Assembly (NCBI GenBank): GCA_904420235.1
Contig: CAJFUS010000018.1
Location: 1-22,381, forward strand
Source: Candidatus Neoanaerotignum tabaqchaliae
Lineage (GTDB): Bacteria > Bacillota > Clostridia > Lachnospirales > Anaerotignaceae
DNA: 22,381 nucleotides
Reading direction: 5' to 3'
The translations under genes were made by a program, and so were the position numbers. The notes below the pieces were generated by a model. The model was not told the DNA's origin, searched no databases, and saw nothing but the letters and a program-made list of their open reading frames with translations. This document shows positions 15,365 through 22,101 of this stretch, piece by piece (positions within the stretch are counted from its first letter, which is position 1; the number at the start of each line of letters is the position of its first letter).

Positions 15365-15653
15365 CCAAATCTCCCCTCCCTCTGCGGCTTTCAATGTTAT
15401 GAACATGAATAAGCTGGCCCTTTTTTATATTTTTTGAGGCTTTGCCGATTATAAATCCATACTTTACTATACAATCATCTTTTTCTATATTTTTTAATGA
15501 TATTTTATGCCCTCGTTTTATGTTTGAAAGCGATAATATTGACTCAATGGAATTTTTATCATTGTCAATTATTATAACCTCATCGCCGTTTAATATATCT
15601 TCAAGGGCCGTTGCAACATTATCTTTAACTGAAAGCATAATAGCCTTTTTCAT
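15354..15653 (-). CDS. UxaA family small subunit (SAF domain)
   Basis: A 99-residue protein equal to the N-terminal SAF domain that is fused in E. coli UxaA but separate in many bacteria and in SuyA of sulfolactate sulfo-lyase. The diagnostic stretch is RGHKISLKNIEKDDCIVKYG followed by IIGKASKNIKKGQLIHVHN near the end, preceded by DNVATALEDILNGDEV. The ATG follows AGAGGTG. First gene of the operon small subunit, large subunit, LarA-like protein, divergent from an IclR regulator 185 bp away. The two subunits should form one holoenzyme. Confidence 0.9.
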   Translation of the reverse strand: MKKAIMLSVKDNVATALEDILNGDEVIIIDNDKNSIESILSLSNIKRGHKISLKNIEKDDCIVKYGFIIGKASKNIKKGQLIHVHNIESRRGRGDLVEN

Positions 15654-15724
15654 GTTTTCACCTCTTTAAAGCACGTCTTTATTCTATTATTAAGGATAGT
15701 ATTCTATATTTGTCTTATTGAAAA

Positions 15725-15770
15725 ATAACGTACCATATTTATAAGTATTTGTCAAATAAAATATCGTTAT
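15725..15770. promoter_or_regulatory. Inverted repeat ATAACG...CGTTAT in the uxaA-like/iclR spacer
   Basis: Six-base arms (15725-15730, 15765-15770) are 34 bp apart, between the two divergent starts and upstream of the predicted IclR-gene promoter. Possible paired operator half-sites; short arms keep this tentative. Confidence 0.3.
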
Positions 15771-15779
15771 ATTTTAATA

Positions 15780-15808
15780 TTGATATATAATAAAAAGAAA
15801 TGTAAAAT
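15780..15808 (+). promoter_or_regulatory. Predicted promoter of the IclR gene
   Basis: TTGATA (15780-15785) and TAAAAT (15803-15808) with a 17-nt spacer; leader about 24 nt. Confidence 0.6.
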
Positions 15809-15838
15809 GGTGTTATATTTTTTGAAAGGCGGTAAATT

Positions 15839-16645
15839 ATGATAAAAAGCGGCTACAAAGCCAAATATCCTGTTCAAACGGTTGAAAAGGCTTTAGATAT
15901 ACTTGTTTTTCTTAAAAACAACGGTTCTGGAAGCGGACTGTCACTTAACGAGATATGTGATGGCATAAAAATGGGCAAAAGTACTGTTCACAGGTTTCTT
16001 GACACATTTCTTGAATATGATTTTGTTGAGAAATCACCTGACGGCCTGTCTTATAAGCTGGGATGGGGAGCTTTTGAGCTTGGCAGCGATGTTCCAAAAT
16101 TTAATGGTATGGACTCTAGTAAAATATCACAATATCTTAAGGAACTTAGCAATTACTTTGGAGAAATAATAAACCTTGGCATAAAAAGCGGCGGGTACAT
16201 GGTTATAATAAAAAGATGTTTTCCCGATAAAATATCAGGCAATCATAAACTTATAACAAATGTTAATATAGGCGAAAGGGAGCCTTTGCACTGCACAGGA
16301 ATAGGCAAACTTTTTTTAAGCGATATGAGTACACCTGAAGCCGTTGATGTTTTCAAAAGCCAAATAGATAAAAATGTTACTGTTCATTCAATCAAAGATG
16401 AAAACAGACTTGTGAAAGAGCTGGAAGAAATAAGAAAAAATGGATACGCCGTTGAGGACAGAGAGTCCGCTGACGATGTTTTTTGTATAGCTGTGCCTCT
16501 TAAGGACTATACCGAAAAAATCATCGCCGGCATAAGTGTTTCTGTTCCTGCCGGAAGAATAACAGGCGAAAAAGTTAAAGAAGCCGCTGAAAAAATGATT
16601 GAAACGGCTGCCGTAATATCAAAATCAATGGGATATAACAGATAA
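15839..16645 (+). CDS. IclR-family transcriptional regulator
   Basis: A 268-residue regulator. The N-terminal winged helix-turn-helix spans about residues 12-75 (QTVEKALDILVFL, then LSLNEICDGIKMGKSTVHRFLDTF). The C-terminal effector domain includes REPLHCTGIGKLFLS near residue 150 and the typical GYAVEDRESADDVFCIAVPL near residue 205. IclR proteins often govern sugar-acid and aromatic catabolism. Its position divergent from the UxaA-like/LarA-like operon makes it the likely local regulator, with the pathway substrate or intermediate as effector. The ATG follows GAAAGGCGG. Confidence 0.92.
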   Translation: MIKSGYKAKYPVQTVEKALDILVFLKNNGSGSGLSLNEICDGIKMGKSTVHRFLDTFLEYDFVEKSPDGLSYKLGWGAFELGSDVPKFNGMDSSKISQYLKELSNYFGEIINLGIKSGGYMVIIKRCFPDKISGNHKLITNVNIGEREPLHCTGIGKLFLSDMSTPEAVDVFKSQIDKNVTVHSIKDENRLVKELEEIRKNGYAVEDRESADDVFCIAVPLKDYTEKIIAGISVSVPAGRITGEKVKEAAEKMIETAAVISKSMGYNR

Positions 16646-16699
16646 TAGTTTAAAATAAGGTTTTGGAAAATTTAAATTAACAAATTAATTACTATGTTA

Positions 16700-16745
16700 A
16701 AAAATAAAACCGTCTGTTAAATCAAACTTAAACAGACGGTTTAAA
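16700..16745 (-). terminator. Bidirectional terminator between the IclR gene and the second LysR gene
   Basis: AAACCGTCTGTT (16707-16718) pairs with AACAGACGGTTT (16731-16742), a 12-bp perfect stem. The minus-strand side ends in TTTTATTTTTT, so it works best for the LysR gene; the plus side is AT-rich too. Confidence 0.85.
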
Positions 16746-16788
16746 TTATTCTTATTTTCTCATCAAATATTTAAATCATATCTTCATT

Positions 16789-17712
16789 TTACTCACAGTG
16801 CTCGTCTATAACTCTTTCAAGAGTTTTTATAAAATTACTGGCATTTTGATTAAGTTTTGAATCCTTAAGCTTTATCCATACAAGACGCATATAATCTATA
16901 TTGTCCTTTATTGGAATTGATATTATATCGTCGGGACTGTATCCTTTTGGCAAAAGCCCGCTTCCCGTTGTAAAAGCGTCAGTATGGCTCATTATGTTAT
17001 ATGCCGTTGCCCTATCATTTACATACACTATTTTTTTAAAGTCAAGAGAACCAGAAAAAACGGCTTCTTCTGAGTAGTTGGAGCTGGTATTGTCTTTTTT
17101 TGAAAAAACTACATAAGGATAATCCGTAAGAGAAGATATATTTATTTCTTTTTCACTTGAAAGCGGGTGCCCTTTTCTTAAAAATACCCTTGGCCTTATA
17201 TGCTTTATATCATGGTACTCAATATCATTTGAGCTTAAAACGCGGTTCATAAATTTTTCAGTCATATCAGAGAGAAATATTATGCCTATGTCGCTTTTTC
17301 TTGTTGACACATTTTCTATTACTTTGTCCATGTCTATTTCTTTAAAAGATATGTCAAAATAATCCGTACCCTCATTAATTAAAAACTCAACAAAGGCCTT
17401 TGTACAAAAAGGATATCTTTGGGAAGATATATTAAGGCGCATTATTTCTTCTCCGGCCTTATCTCTATAAAAGCGTTCAACCTTTTTCTGCTGCTCAACA
17501 ATTGGTCTTATTTGGGCTATAAAGTCTTGACCATCATCAGTAATCATTATTCCCCTGTTGCTTCTTGTAAATATTTTTATTCCAAGCTCATCCTCCAGCT
17601 CCATAATAGAGCTTGAAAGGCTTGACTGTGACACAAAAAGATTTTGCGCCGCTTTATTTATTGAACCGCAGTTATAAATTTCAAGTATGTAGTTAAGCTG
17701 CAAAAATGTCAT
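16789..17712 (-). CDS. LysR-family transcriptional regulator
   Basis: A 307-residue LysR protein. The helix-turn-helix lies at residues 1-60 (SINKAAQNLFVSQSSLSSSIMELEDELGI, given in parts: SINKAAQNLF, then SQSSLSSSIMELEDELG). From residue 90 a substrate-binding-like domain follows, with KSDIGIIFLS near residue 140. The ATG is preceded by GGGAGGT at about 9 nt. It is divergent from the secreted stalk-domain gene across 221 bp. That gene is not a usual metabolic target of a LysR, so the regulated genes may lie elsewhere. Effector unknown. Confidence 0.9.
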   Translation of the reverse strand: MTFLQLNYILEIYNCGSINKAAQNLFVSQSSLSSSIMELEDELGIKIFTRSNRGIMITDDGQDFIAQIRPIVEQQKKVERFYRDKAGEEIMRLNISSQRYPFCTKAFVEFLINEGTDYFDISFKEIDMDKVIENVSTRKSDIGIIFLSDMTEKFMNRVLSSNDIEYHDIKHIRPRVFLRKGHPLSSEKEINISSLTDYPYVVFSKKDNTSSNYSEEAVFSGSLDFKKIVYVNDRATAYNIMSHTDAFTTGSGLLPKGYSPDDIISIPIKDNIDYMRLVWIKLKDSKLNQNASNFIKTLERVIDEHCE

Positions 17713-17837
17713 ACGCCAATACCTCCCAAAATATGCTGAATAATATAAGTTTATGTAGAAATTATATCACAAATTGATACTTCAAAAAACATTAATTTTT
17801 TTTACTTAAAATTAATATAACTGTAATAATTGTGTTA

Positions 17838-17866
17838 TTGTAATACCATATATGGTATTATATAAT
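17838..17866 (+). promoter_or_regulatory. Promoter with a 20-bp perfect palindrome filling the spacer
   Basis: TTGTAA (17838-17843) and a consensus TATAAT (17861-17866) are 17 nt apart. TAATACCATATATGGTATTA at 17841-17860 is a perfect palindrome that runs from the end of the -35 to the base before the -10. A dimeric regulator bound there would cover the core promoter. Confidence 0.7.
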
Positions 17867-17933
17867 TAAAATACATTTAATTTAAAAAAATTTTATTTAT
17901 TCAAAACAAGCTTTTTTCAGGGAGGGTATTAAG

Positions 17934-19091
17934 ATGAAAAAGAGAGTATTATCATTATGTATGGCAGCAGCTCTTTTAGTTACAGCAGTTCCTGTAATGG
18001 CTGAGGAATCCGACGTTACCATATCTGTTGACGGAGTTAACGTTGAATTTAGCGACCAAAAGCCTGTAATTAAAGAAAACCGCACTCTTGTGCCGGTAAG
18101 AGGAGTGCTTGAGGCAATGGGCGTTGATGTTACATGGGACGAAAGTACAAAAACTATAGGAATGAGCAAAGGCGATAAAACGGCAACTCTTGTTATAGGA
18201 AGCGACACCCTTATGATAGGCAACAGTGAAAAGGTTACTCTTGACGTTGCTCCAGAGATTATAGGCGAGCGTACAATGCTTCCTATAAGGGCCGCTGCTG
18301 AGGCATTTGACGCTGAGGTTGGTTGGGATGATAGTTCAAGAACCATAACCATAACAACGGCAAAGGAGAACACCGAAACTACAACACCTGAAACGGAAAC
18401 TCCTTCAGAAAAGACATTTGAAAAATCTGAGGTTACACTTGAGGCTGTTGAAGGTACAAACGCATACAGCAAAGCTTCATACACAGCCGTATTAAAAGAC
18501 GCTGATGGAAAATCATTAATAGATGCAACAGTTTCATATCCGGCGCTTAACGGCAGAACAACCGGTGATGCCACCGTTAACGCTTATATAGCTGAAAATG
18601 TTGATACTTATGTTAACGAATATATAAACAGCAATGCCGAAGCAACGGCCAAAGAGGCCTCTGACCTTGGCGACAGTTTCAGAACTCACACAATATACGT
18701 TAACTTTGAGGACGTTTATTATGACGATTCTCAAAACGTTATATCCTACCTTGAAACAATATCAACATATACAGGTGGAGCTCATCCAAATACAATAGCA
18801 TATGGTATGACAATAGATACTGAAAAAGGACAGCAGGTATCAATAAGCGAGCTTGTTGGTGAGAGTGAAGACACAGCCATAAGCGATACAGAAAGAGCAG
18901 CTAATTTCCTTAAAGAGGAAATAGCCGCAAATCCTGACACATATTTTGAAAACGCCGAAGCATCTCTTGATGAAGCAGAGCCTGGAATGATAGGCTGCTA
19001 TCTTGGAGAGGACAAGGTCGTTGTATTTGCAGCGCCTTATGCCATAGCTTCTTATGCTCAAGGATTGATGAAATTTGACGCTGAAATTTAA
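17934..19091 (+). CDS. Secreted stalk-domain protein with C-terminal DUF3298-like domain
   Basis: A 385-residue exported protein. Residues 1-23 are a signal peptide (MKKRVLSLCMAAALLVTAVP, cleavage probably after VMA). Residues about 27-143 form a copper-amine-oxidase N-terminal-like stalk domain (PF07833): ENRTLVPVRGVLEAMGVDVTW, quoted in parts as RTLVPVRGVLEAMG, and a second repeat unit RTMLPIRAAAEAFDAEVGW. A Thr/Glu-rich linker covers 144-165. The rest resembles DUF4163/DUF3298 as in RsiV and PdaC, with YTGGAHPNT as the signature. Such proteins are cell-surface; the stalk domain does not imply copper or amine oxidase activity. The ATG follows GGGAGGG. Transcribed alone from a strong predicted promoter. 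Confidence 0.85.
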   Translation: MKKRVLSLCMAAALLVTAVPVMAEESDVTISVDGVNVEFSDQKPVIKENRTLVPVRGVLEAMGVDVTWDESTKTIGMSKGDKTATLVIGSDTLMIGNSEKVTLDVAPEIIGERTMLPIRAAAEAFDAEVGWDDSSRTITITTAKENTETTTPETETPSEKTFEKSEVTLEAVEGTNAYSKASYTAVLKDADGKSLIDATVSYPALNGRTTGDATVNAYIAENVDTYVNEYINSNAEATAKEASDLGDSFRTHTIYVNFEDVYYDDSQNVISYLETISTYTGGAHPNTIAYGMTIDTEKGQQVSISELVGESEDTAISDTERAANFLKEEIAANPDTYFENAEASLDEAEPGMIGCYLGEDKVVVFAAPYAIASYAQGLMKFDAEI

Positions 19092-19098
19092 TTAAAAT

Positions 19099-19117
19099 AA
19101 AAAAGCCGCTTAGCGGC
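19099..19117 (-). terminator. Terminator of the uracil-DNA glycosylase gene (minus strand)
   Basis: GCCGC (19105-19109) and GCGGC (19113-19117) form a tight GC stem with a 3-nt loop; the minus-strand tail is TTTTTTATTTTAAT. On the plus strand it is followed by GGAATAGG and would not terminate. Confidence 0.7.
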
Positions 19118-19135
19118 GGAATAGGAAGTTTTTTG

Positions 19136-19172
19136 TATGGAACGGCTATCCATGCCGTTCCATATTTATTTT
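19136..19172 (+). terminator. Terminator of the secreted stalk-domain gene (plus strand)
   Basis: An 11-bp perfect stem TATGGAACGGC / GCCGTTCCATA (19136-19146, 19154-19164), 7-nt loop, tail TTTATTTT. On the minus strand it is followed by CAAAAAAC and would not terminate. Confidence 0.8.
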
Positions 19173-19208
19173 GGTAAGCCAATACTCTAAGCAAGGCTTT
19201 AAAAATGT

Positions 19209-19763
19209 TTATATGTATTTTTTAATTTCCTTCACATCTTGAGCATAAACCGCCTTAAGCGAACGGTTATATATTACCGAGGCTGGGTGATAGAGAGGAT
19301 ATATTTTTATATTATCCTTTTCAATAATTTTCCCATGGCACTGGCCTATTGAAAGACGGTTATTCCCAGTAACAGCCTTAAGAGGCACATTTCCAAGTGT
19401 AACTATAAGTCGCGGTTTATATGTTTTTATTTCCTCCATAAGTAAAGGTACAAAATCTTCTATCTCTTCTTTAGACGGGGTTCTGTTTATAAAACGTCCT
19501 GTTTTCTCGCTTATGCTTACGGGTCTGAACTTAACTACATTTGATATATAAAGACTGCTTCTGTCAAGCCCAGCCAGTTCAAGAAACTCATCAAGGTTTT
19601 TGCCGGCTTTGCCTACAAACGGCCTGCCAAATTTTTCCTCTTCTCCTCCTGGAGCTTCGCCTATAAGCATTATGCCGCCATCAGTTTTTCCCTCTCCAAA
19701 AACAAGTTTTTTATCGCTGTATTTTTTTATGTATTCTTCTTTTAAAGCTTCTAAAGTATCCAT
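19209..19763 (-). CDS. Uracil-DNA glycosylase, family 4-like, without the iron-sulphur cysteines
   Basis: A 184-residue base-excision repair enzyme removing uracil from DNA. Recognised by LVFGEG, GEAPGGEEEKFGRPFVGKAG (residues 35-54), NVVKFRP (75-81), INRTPSKEE, PRLIVTLGNVPLKAVTG and the LYHPAS active-site motif (157-162). Family 4 enzymes normally hold a 4Fe-4S cluster through four cysteines: two near the N-terminus, one in NVVKCRP and one about 17 residues later. Here the N-terminal pair is absent, NVVKFRP has Phe79, the fourth position appears to be Val105, and the only cysteine is C142. The ATG at 19763 follows GGAGGG at 7 nt; the ATG 15 nt upstream overlaps that site and is rejected. Confidence 0.88.
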   Translation of the reverse strand: MDTLEALKEEYIKKYSDKKLVFGEGKTDGGIMLIGEAPGGEEEKFGRPFVGKAGKNLDEFLELAGLDRSSLYISNVVKFRPVSISEKTGRFINRTPSKEEIEDFVPLLMEEIKTYKPRLIVTLGNVPLKAVTGNNRLSIGQCHGKIIEKDNIKIYPLYHPASVIYNRSLKAVYAQDVKEIKKYI

Positions 19764-19823
19764 AAAACTGCCCTCCAAACGCTGTAAAAAAGATTTTATA
19801 AAAACAAATATGCATCAATAATA

Positions 19824-19848
19824 AGTAAATTATATCAGAATATTTACT
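19824..19848 (-). promoter_or_regulatory. Predicted extended -10 promoter of the glycosylase gene with inverted repeat
   Basis: On the minus strand TGATATAAT (TATAAT at 19829-19834) is an extended -10; no good -35 is seen. AGTAAAT (19824-19830) and ATTTACT (19842-19848) form an inverted repeat around it, a possible operator. It is not a recognisable LexA box. Confidence 0.45.
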
Positions 19849-19907
19849 CTTTTAATATAGAAATTAAATTACCATAATGTATTTATTAAATCATAATCAG
19901 TTCATAT

Positions 19908-20357
19908 TTATCCACCAAAAATATCTGTTATTAACAAAAAAATGTTGATAACTTAAAAATATCCACATGATTTAAACTTGTCCACATTCATTATAGTACA
20001 TTATATAGTTAAATTATCAATTATCCTCCAAAATATAGTGTTTATAATTAAACAAAAATAGTTATCAACATAAATATCATCATTTTCCCAAAATAACTCA
20101 TTTTTTGCTCCACAATTTACATTTTTCTTTTTAAAATTTTATCGTAAACATAAAAAACTAAATATATAAAAAAATTAAAAGCAGTATTATAAAAAAATAT
20201 CGCAAATTAAAGGCTTTTTAAACGTAATACTATAATAAGTAATTTTACTTCTATTATATATCTATTATTTTATGTAAACTTAATTAAAAGTTATGCACTT
20301 TATCCACAAAAATCATGTGGATAACTTTTTAAATTATCCATATGCTCTTGTGGATTA
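19908..20357. promoter_or_regulatory. Cluster of nine DnaA-box-like sites in AT-rich DNA
   Basis: Against TTATCCACA: exact at 20300-20308 (+) and 20316-20324 (-); one mismatch at 19908-19916 (+), 19943-19951 (-), 19959-19967 (+), 19978-19986 (+), 20062-20070 (+), 20334-20342 (+) and 20349-20357 (-). Between the two groups lies about 200 bp of extremely AT-rich sequence (20100-20290), which would melt easily. The stretch 19764-20354 has no gene. In Bacillus, such clusters occur at oriC and also as separate DnaA-binding clusters that restrain initiation. Genes on both sides run leftward, which does not fit a bidirectional origin at this spot, so a DnaA-titrating or regulatory cluster is favoured over oriC. 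Confidence 0.65.
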
Positions 20358-21389
20358 ATCACATTTATTAAAATCTTTTTTAAACTTAAGCAAAATATAC
20401 TGAATTACGAAACCTGATAAAAATCCTGATACATGTGCATAATTGTCAATTCCGCTCATTCCAAAGCCTAAAAGTATACTTATAACGGCATAAAGTATAA
20501 GCGTTACATAGTCCATAATGACAACGATGCGTTTTTTTAACAAACTTGTACACAAAAGAGCTCCTACAAGACCATATACAGCTCCTGACGCGCCTATTGA
20601 ATAATTTCCGTTAAAAGCAGAGCTTATAACCGATGAAAATATGCCAGTTGAAAAATAAATTAAACAAAAGTTTTTATTAGACATAATTTTTTCAAGCTCT
20701 CCGCCAAAAATATATAGCGAAAGCATATTAAATGCCAAGTGCTCAATTTCGGCATGAGTAAAAAACGACGTAACAAGCCTGTACAATCCATTCACGCTTA
20801 ACGCTTCTTTTCCTGAAGCAAGAACATATATAATATTATTATTTCCGGAAAGCAATATATATGCCCATACAGCAATATTAATTGCCATTATTATATATAC
20901 AGCTATAGGCCTTTTTGTTTCCGGAATATTATAATCTAATTTGGCCTCTCCATTAAAAGCTTTATAAATTGTTTTCTCAATTCCTATAAGTTTGCTTGGC
21001 TGCTCAGAATTGGAAATAAGCTTTTTATTGCTTATATCACAAAGCCACCATATATCATGTGTATCTGATGATGTATCTATATATTTATTTTTACAAAAAT
21101 CGTTGTATTTATCACATCCGTTTGACGAAACAAATATATTAAGCCGTATAACTTTTGTGCACATGCTTTCGTTTGAAATATCCTTTATGCGCTTTAAAAA
21201 TCCTGACGTGTTTCTTTCATAATATTCAGGTGATATTTCATCTAAATTTATTATGCACACAGTATAAAAAACCGGTGGAAGTATTTTTGCACAGCAAGCA
21301 ACATTATCACTGAAATATTGCCCCATTTTATGAAATCCGTCATTTAAAAGGTGTGACTCAAGGCTTTCGGAGTATTCTTTAAAATCCAT
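20355..21389 (-). CDS. Rhomboid-family intramembrane serine protease with N-terminal extension
   Basis: A 344-residue protein. From residue 160 it is a rhomboid: a first helix at 162-181, RLVTSFFTHAEIEHLAFNML (204-223) with H217 and N221, the catalytic serine S268 in IGASGAVYG, and H319 in NYAHVSGFLSG, giving the Ser-His dyad. About six membrane helices. The first 155 residues are soluble, contain several cysteines (C32, C33, C45, C77, C92, C99, C117) and end in KLIGIEKTIYKAFNGE; I recognise no domain there. Substrate unknown. The ATG follows AAAGGAGG. It has its own near-consensus promoter and its 3' end abuts the DnaA-box cluster; no terminator is obvious. Confidence 0.92.
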   Translation of the reverse strand: MDFKEYSESLESHLLNDGFHKMGQYFSDNVACCAKILPPVFYTVCIINLDEISPEYYERNTSGFLKRIKDISNESMCTKVIRLNIFVSSNGCDKYNDFCKNKYIDTSSDTHDIWWLCDISNKKLISNSEQPSKLIGIEKTIYKAFNGEAKLDYNIPETKRPIAVYIIMAINIAVWAYILLSGNNNIIYVLASGKEALSVNGLYRLVTSFFTHAEIEHLAFNMLSLYIFGGELEKIMSNKNFCLIYFSTGIFSSVISSAFNGNYSIGASGAVYGLVGALLCTSLLKKRIVVIMDYVTLILYAVISILLGFGMSGIDNYAHVSGFLSGFVIQYILLKFKKDFNKCD

Positions 21390-21421
21390 ATTAACCTCCT
21401 TTTATACAGTTAATTAGTTAA

Positions 21422-21450
21422 ATTTTATACTCCATAAAGCCTAATGTCAA
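21422..21450 (-). promoter_or_regulatory. Near-consensus promoter of the rhomboid gene
   Basis: On the minus strand a perfect TTGACA (21445-21450), a 17-nt spacer and TAAAAT (21422-21427). Leader about 26 nt. The best sigma-A-type promoter in the window. Confidence 0.78.
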
Positions 21451-21465
21451 ATGTACTTGTTTATT

Positions 21466-21729
21466 CTATGATATTATGTACATTATAAGTATAAGTGTAC
21501 CAAGTCCAGGAAGACCTAAAAATCCAACAATAGCGGCAGTAAATATATTAATTCCGATGTATATTCCTATATGGCCAAGAAACATGTTGCATATGTATAT
21601 CAGGCCGGCACCTATAACCGACCTGACGGCAAATTTCAAAAACATTCCTATTGGACCTGAAACAAGCACTATAAACATCATTGCGGCAAACACTATAATC
21701 ATGCCGAACACTACAACGGACGGCTGCAT
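21466..21729 (-). CDS. bofA: Pro-sigma-K processing inhibitor BofA family protein
   Basis: An 87-residue membrane protein, the same length as B. subtilis BofA, which sits in the forespore-surrounding membrane and holds the SpoIVFB protease inactive until late sporulation. Visible: two to three hydrophobic segments, VSGPIGMFLKFAVRSVIGAG in the middle, and the typical C-terminal part with INIFTAAIVGFLGLPG. The ATG follows GGGAGGTGAG. Its start overlaps the end of the DUF2508 gene by 19 nt, the conserved yaaL-bofA pairing of Firmicutes. Presence suggests a spore-former or a descendant of one. Confidence 0.88.
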   Translation of the reverse strand: MQPSVVVFGMIIVFAAMMFIVLVSGPIGMFLKFAVRSVIGAGLIYICNMFLGHIGIYIGINIFTAAIVGFLGLPGLGTLILIMYIIS

Positions 21730-21971
21730 AAACGCTCACCTCCCATTTTAGAGAAACCGTCTGCCGTAATGCCCATTTTTTTAGCCTGCTTAAGAAAATA
21801 CTGATATCTTTTGTTAAGGGACTGTATTTGATATATATAGCTATCTATAAGATACTCATCTGTTTCCATATTAAACATATTGTTTATTACATTAAGCTGT
21901 TTTTGTATTTCTTCTATGTTTTCAAATATATAAATATTCTCTTTGTTTCCTTTATTCTTTTTTGGCGACAT
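21711..21971 (-). CDS. yaaL: DUF2508 (YaaL-like) protein
   Basis: An 86-residue, hydrophilic, largely helical protein of the YaaL/DUF2508 type, of unknown function. After a lysine-rich start (MSPKKNKGNK) it has an amphipathic stretch IEEIQKQLNVINNMFN and the family-like DEYLIDSYIYQIQSLNKRYQ. An upstream in-frame ATG at 21995 lacks a ribosome binding site, whereas AAAGGAGG stands just before the ATG at 21971. It is translationally coupled to bofA. In B. subtilis this pair follows recR; here a different gene lies upstream. Confidence 0.8.
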   Translation of the reverse strand: MSPKKNKGNKENIYIFENIEEIQKQLNVINNMFNMETDEYLIDSYIYQIQSLNKRYQYFLKQAKKMGITADGFSKMGGERLCSRPL

Positions 21972-22047
21972 ATTTTTCCTCCTTTTATAAAACATGTCTC
22001 TATTACATAATATAAACCGAATAAATACAATTTATACCTTTTTGGGC

Positions 22048-22078
22048 AAAAAAAAACAGCGGGTATCAACTATCCCGC
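22048..22078 (-). terminator. Terminator of the Gx-transporter gene
   Basis: GCGGG (22059-22063) pairs with CCCGC (22074-22078); on the minus strand it is followed by TG and nine Ts. 24 bp past the stop. Confidence 0.82.
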
Positions 22079-22101
22079 CGCATTTATACACGCGCTTATA
22101 T

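Noticed and set aside
17897..18574. Long minus-strand frame opposite the signal-peptide gene
   Set aside because: Shadow of the plus-strand gene, which has signal peptide, recognised domains and ribosome binding site; the minus frame has low-complexity Ser/Val content.
20300..20329. Terminator of the rhomboid gene from the facing DnaA boxes
   Set aside because: The T-run (CTTTTT) follows the stem on the plus strand only; the rhomboid gene is on the minus strand.
19764..20357. Calling the DnaA-box stretch the chromosomal origin outright
   Set aside because: No dnaA, dnaN or rpmH nearby, and genes on both sides run leftward, unlike a bidirectional clostridial origin. Kept as a DnaA-box cluster.
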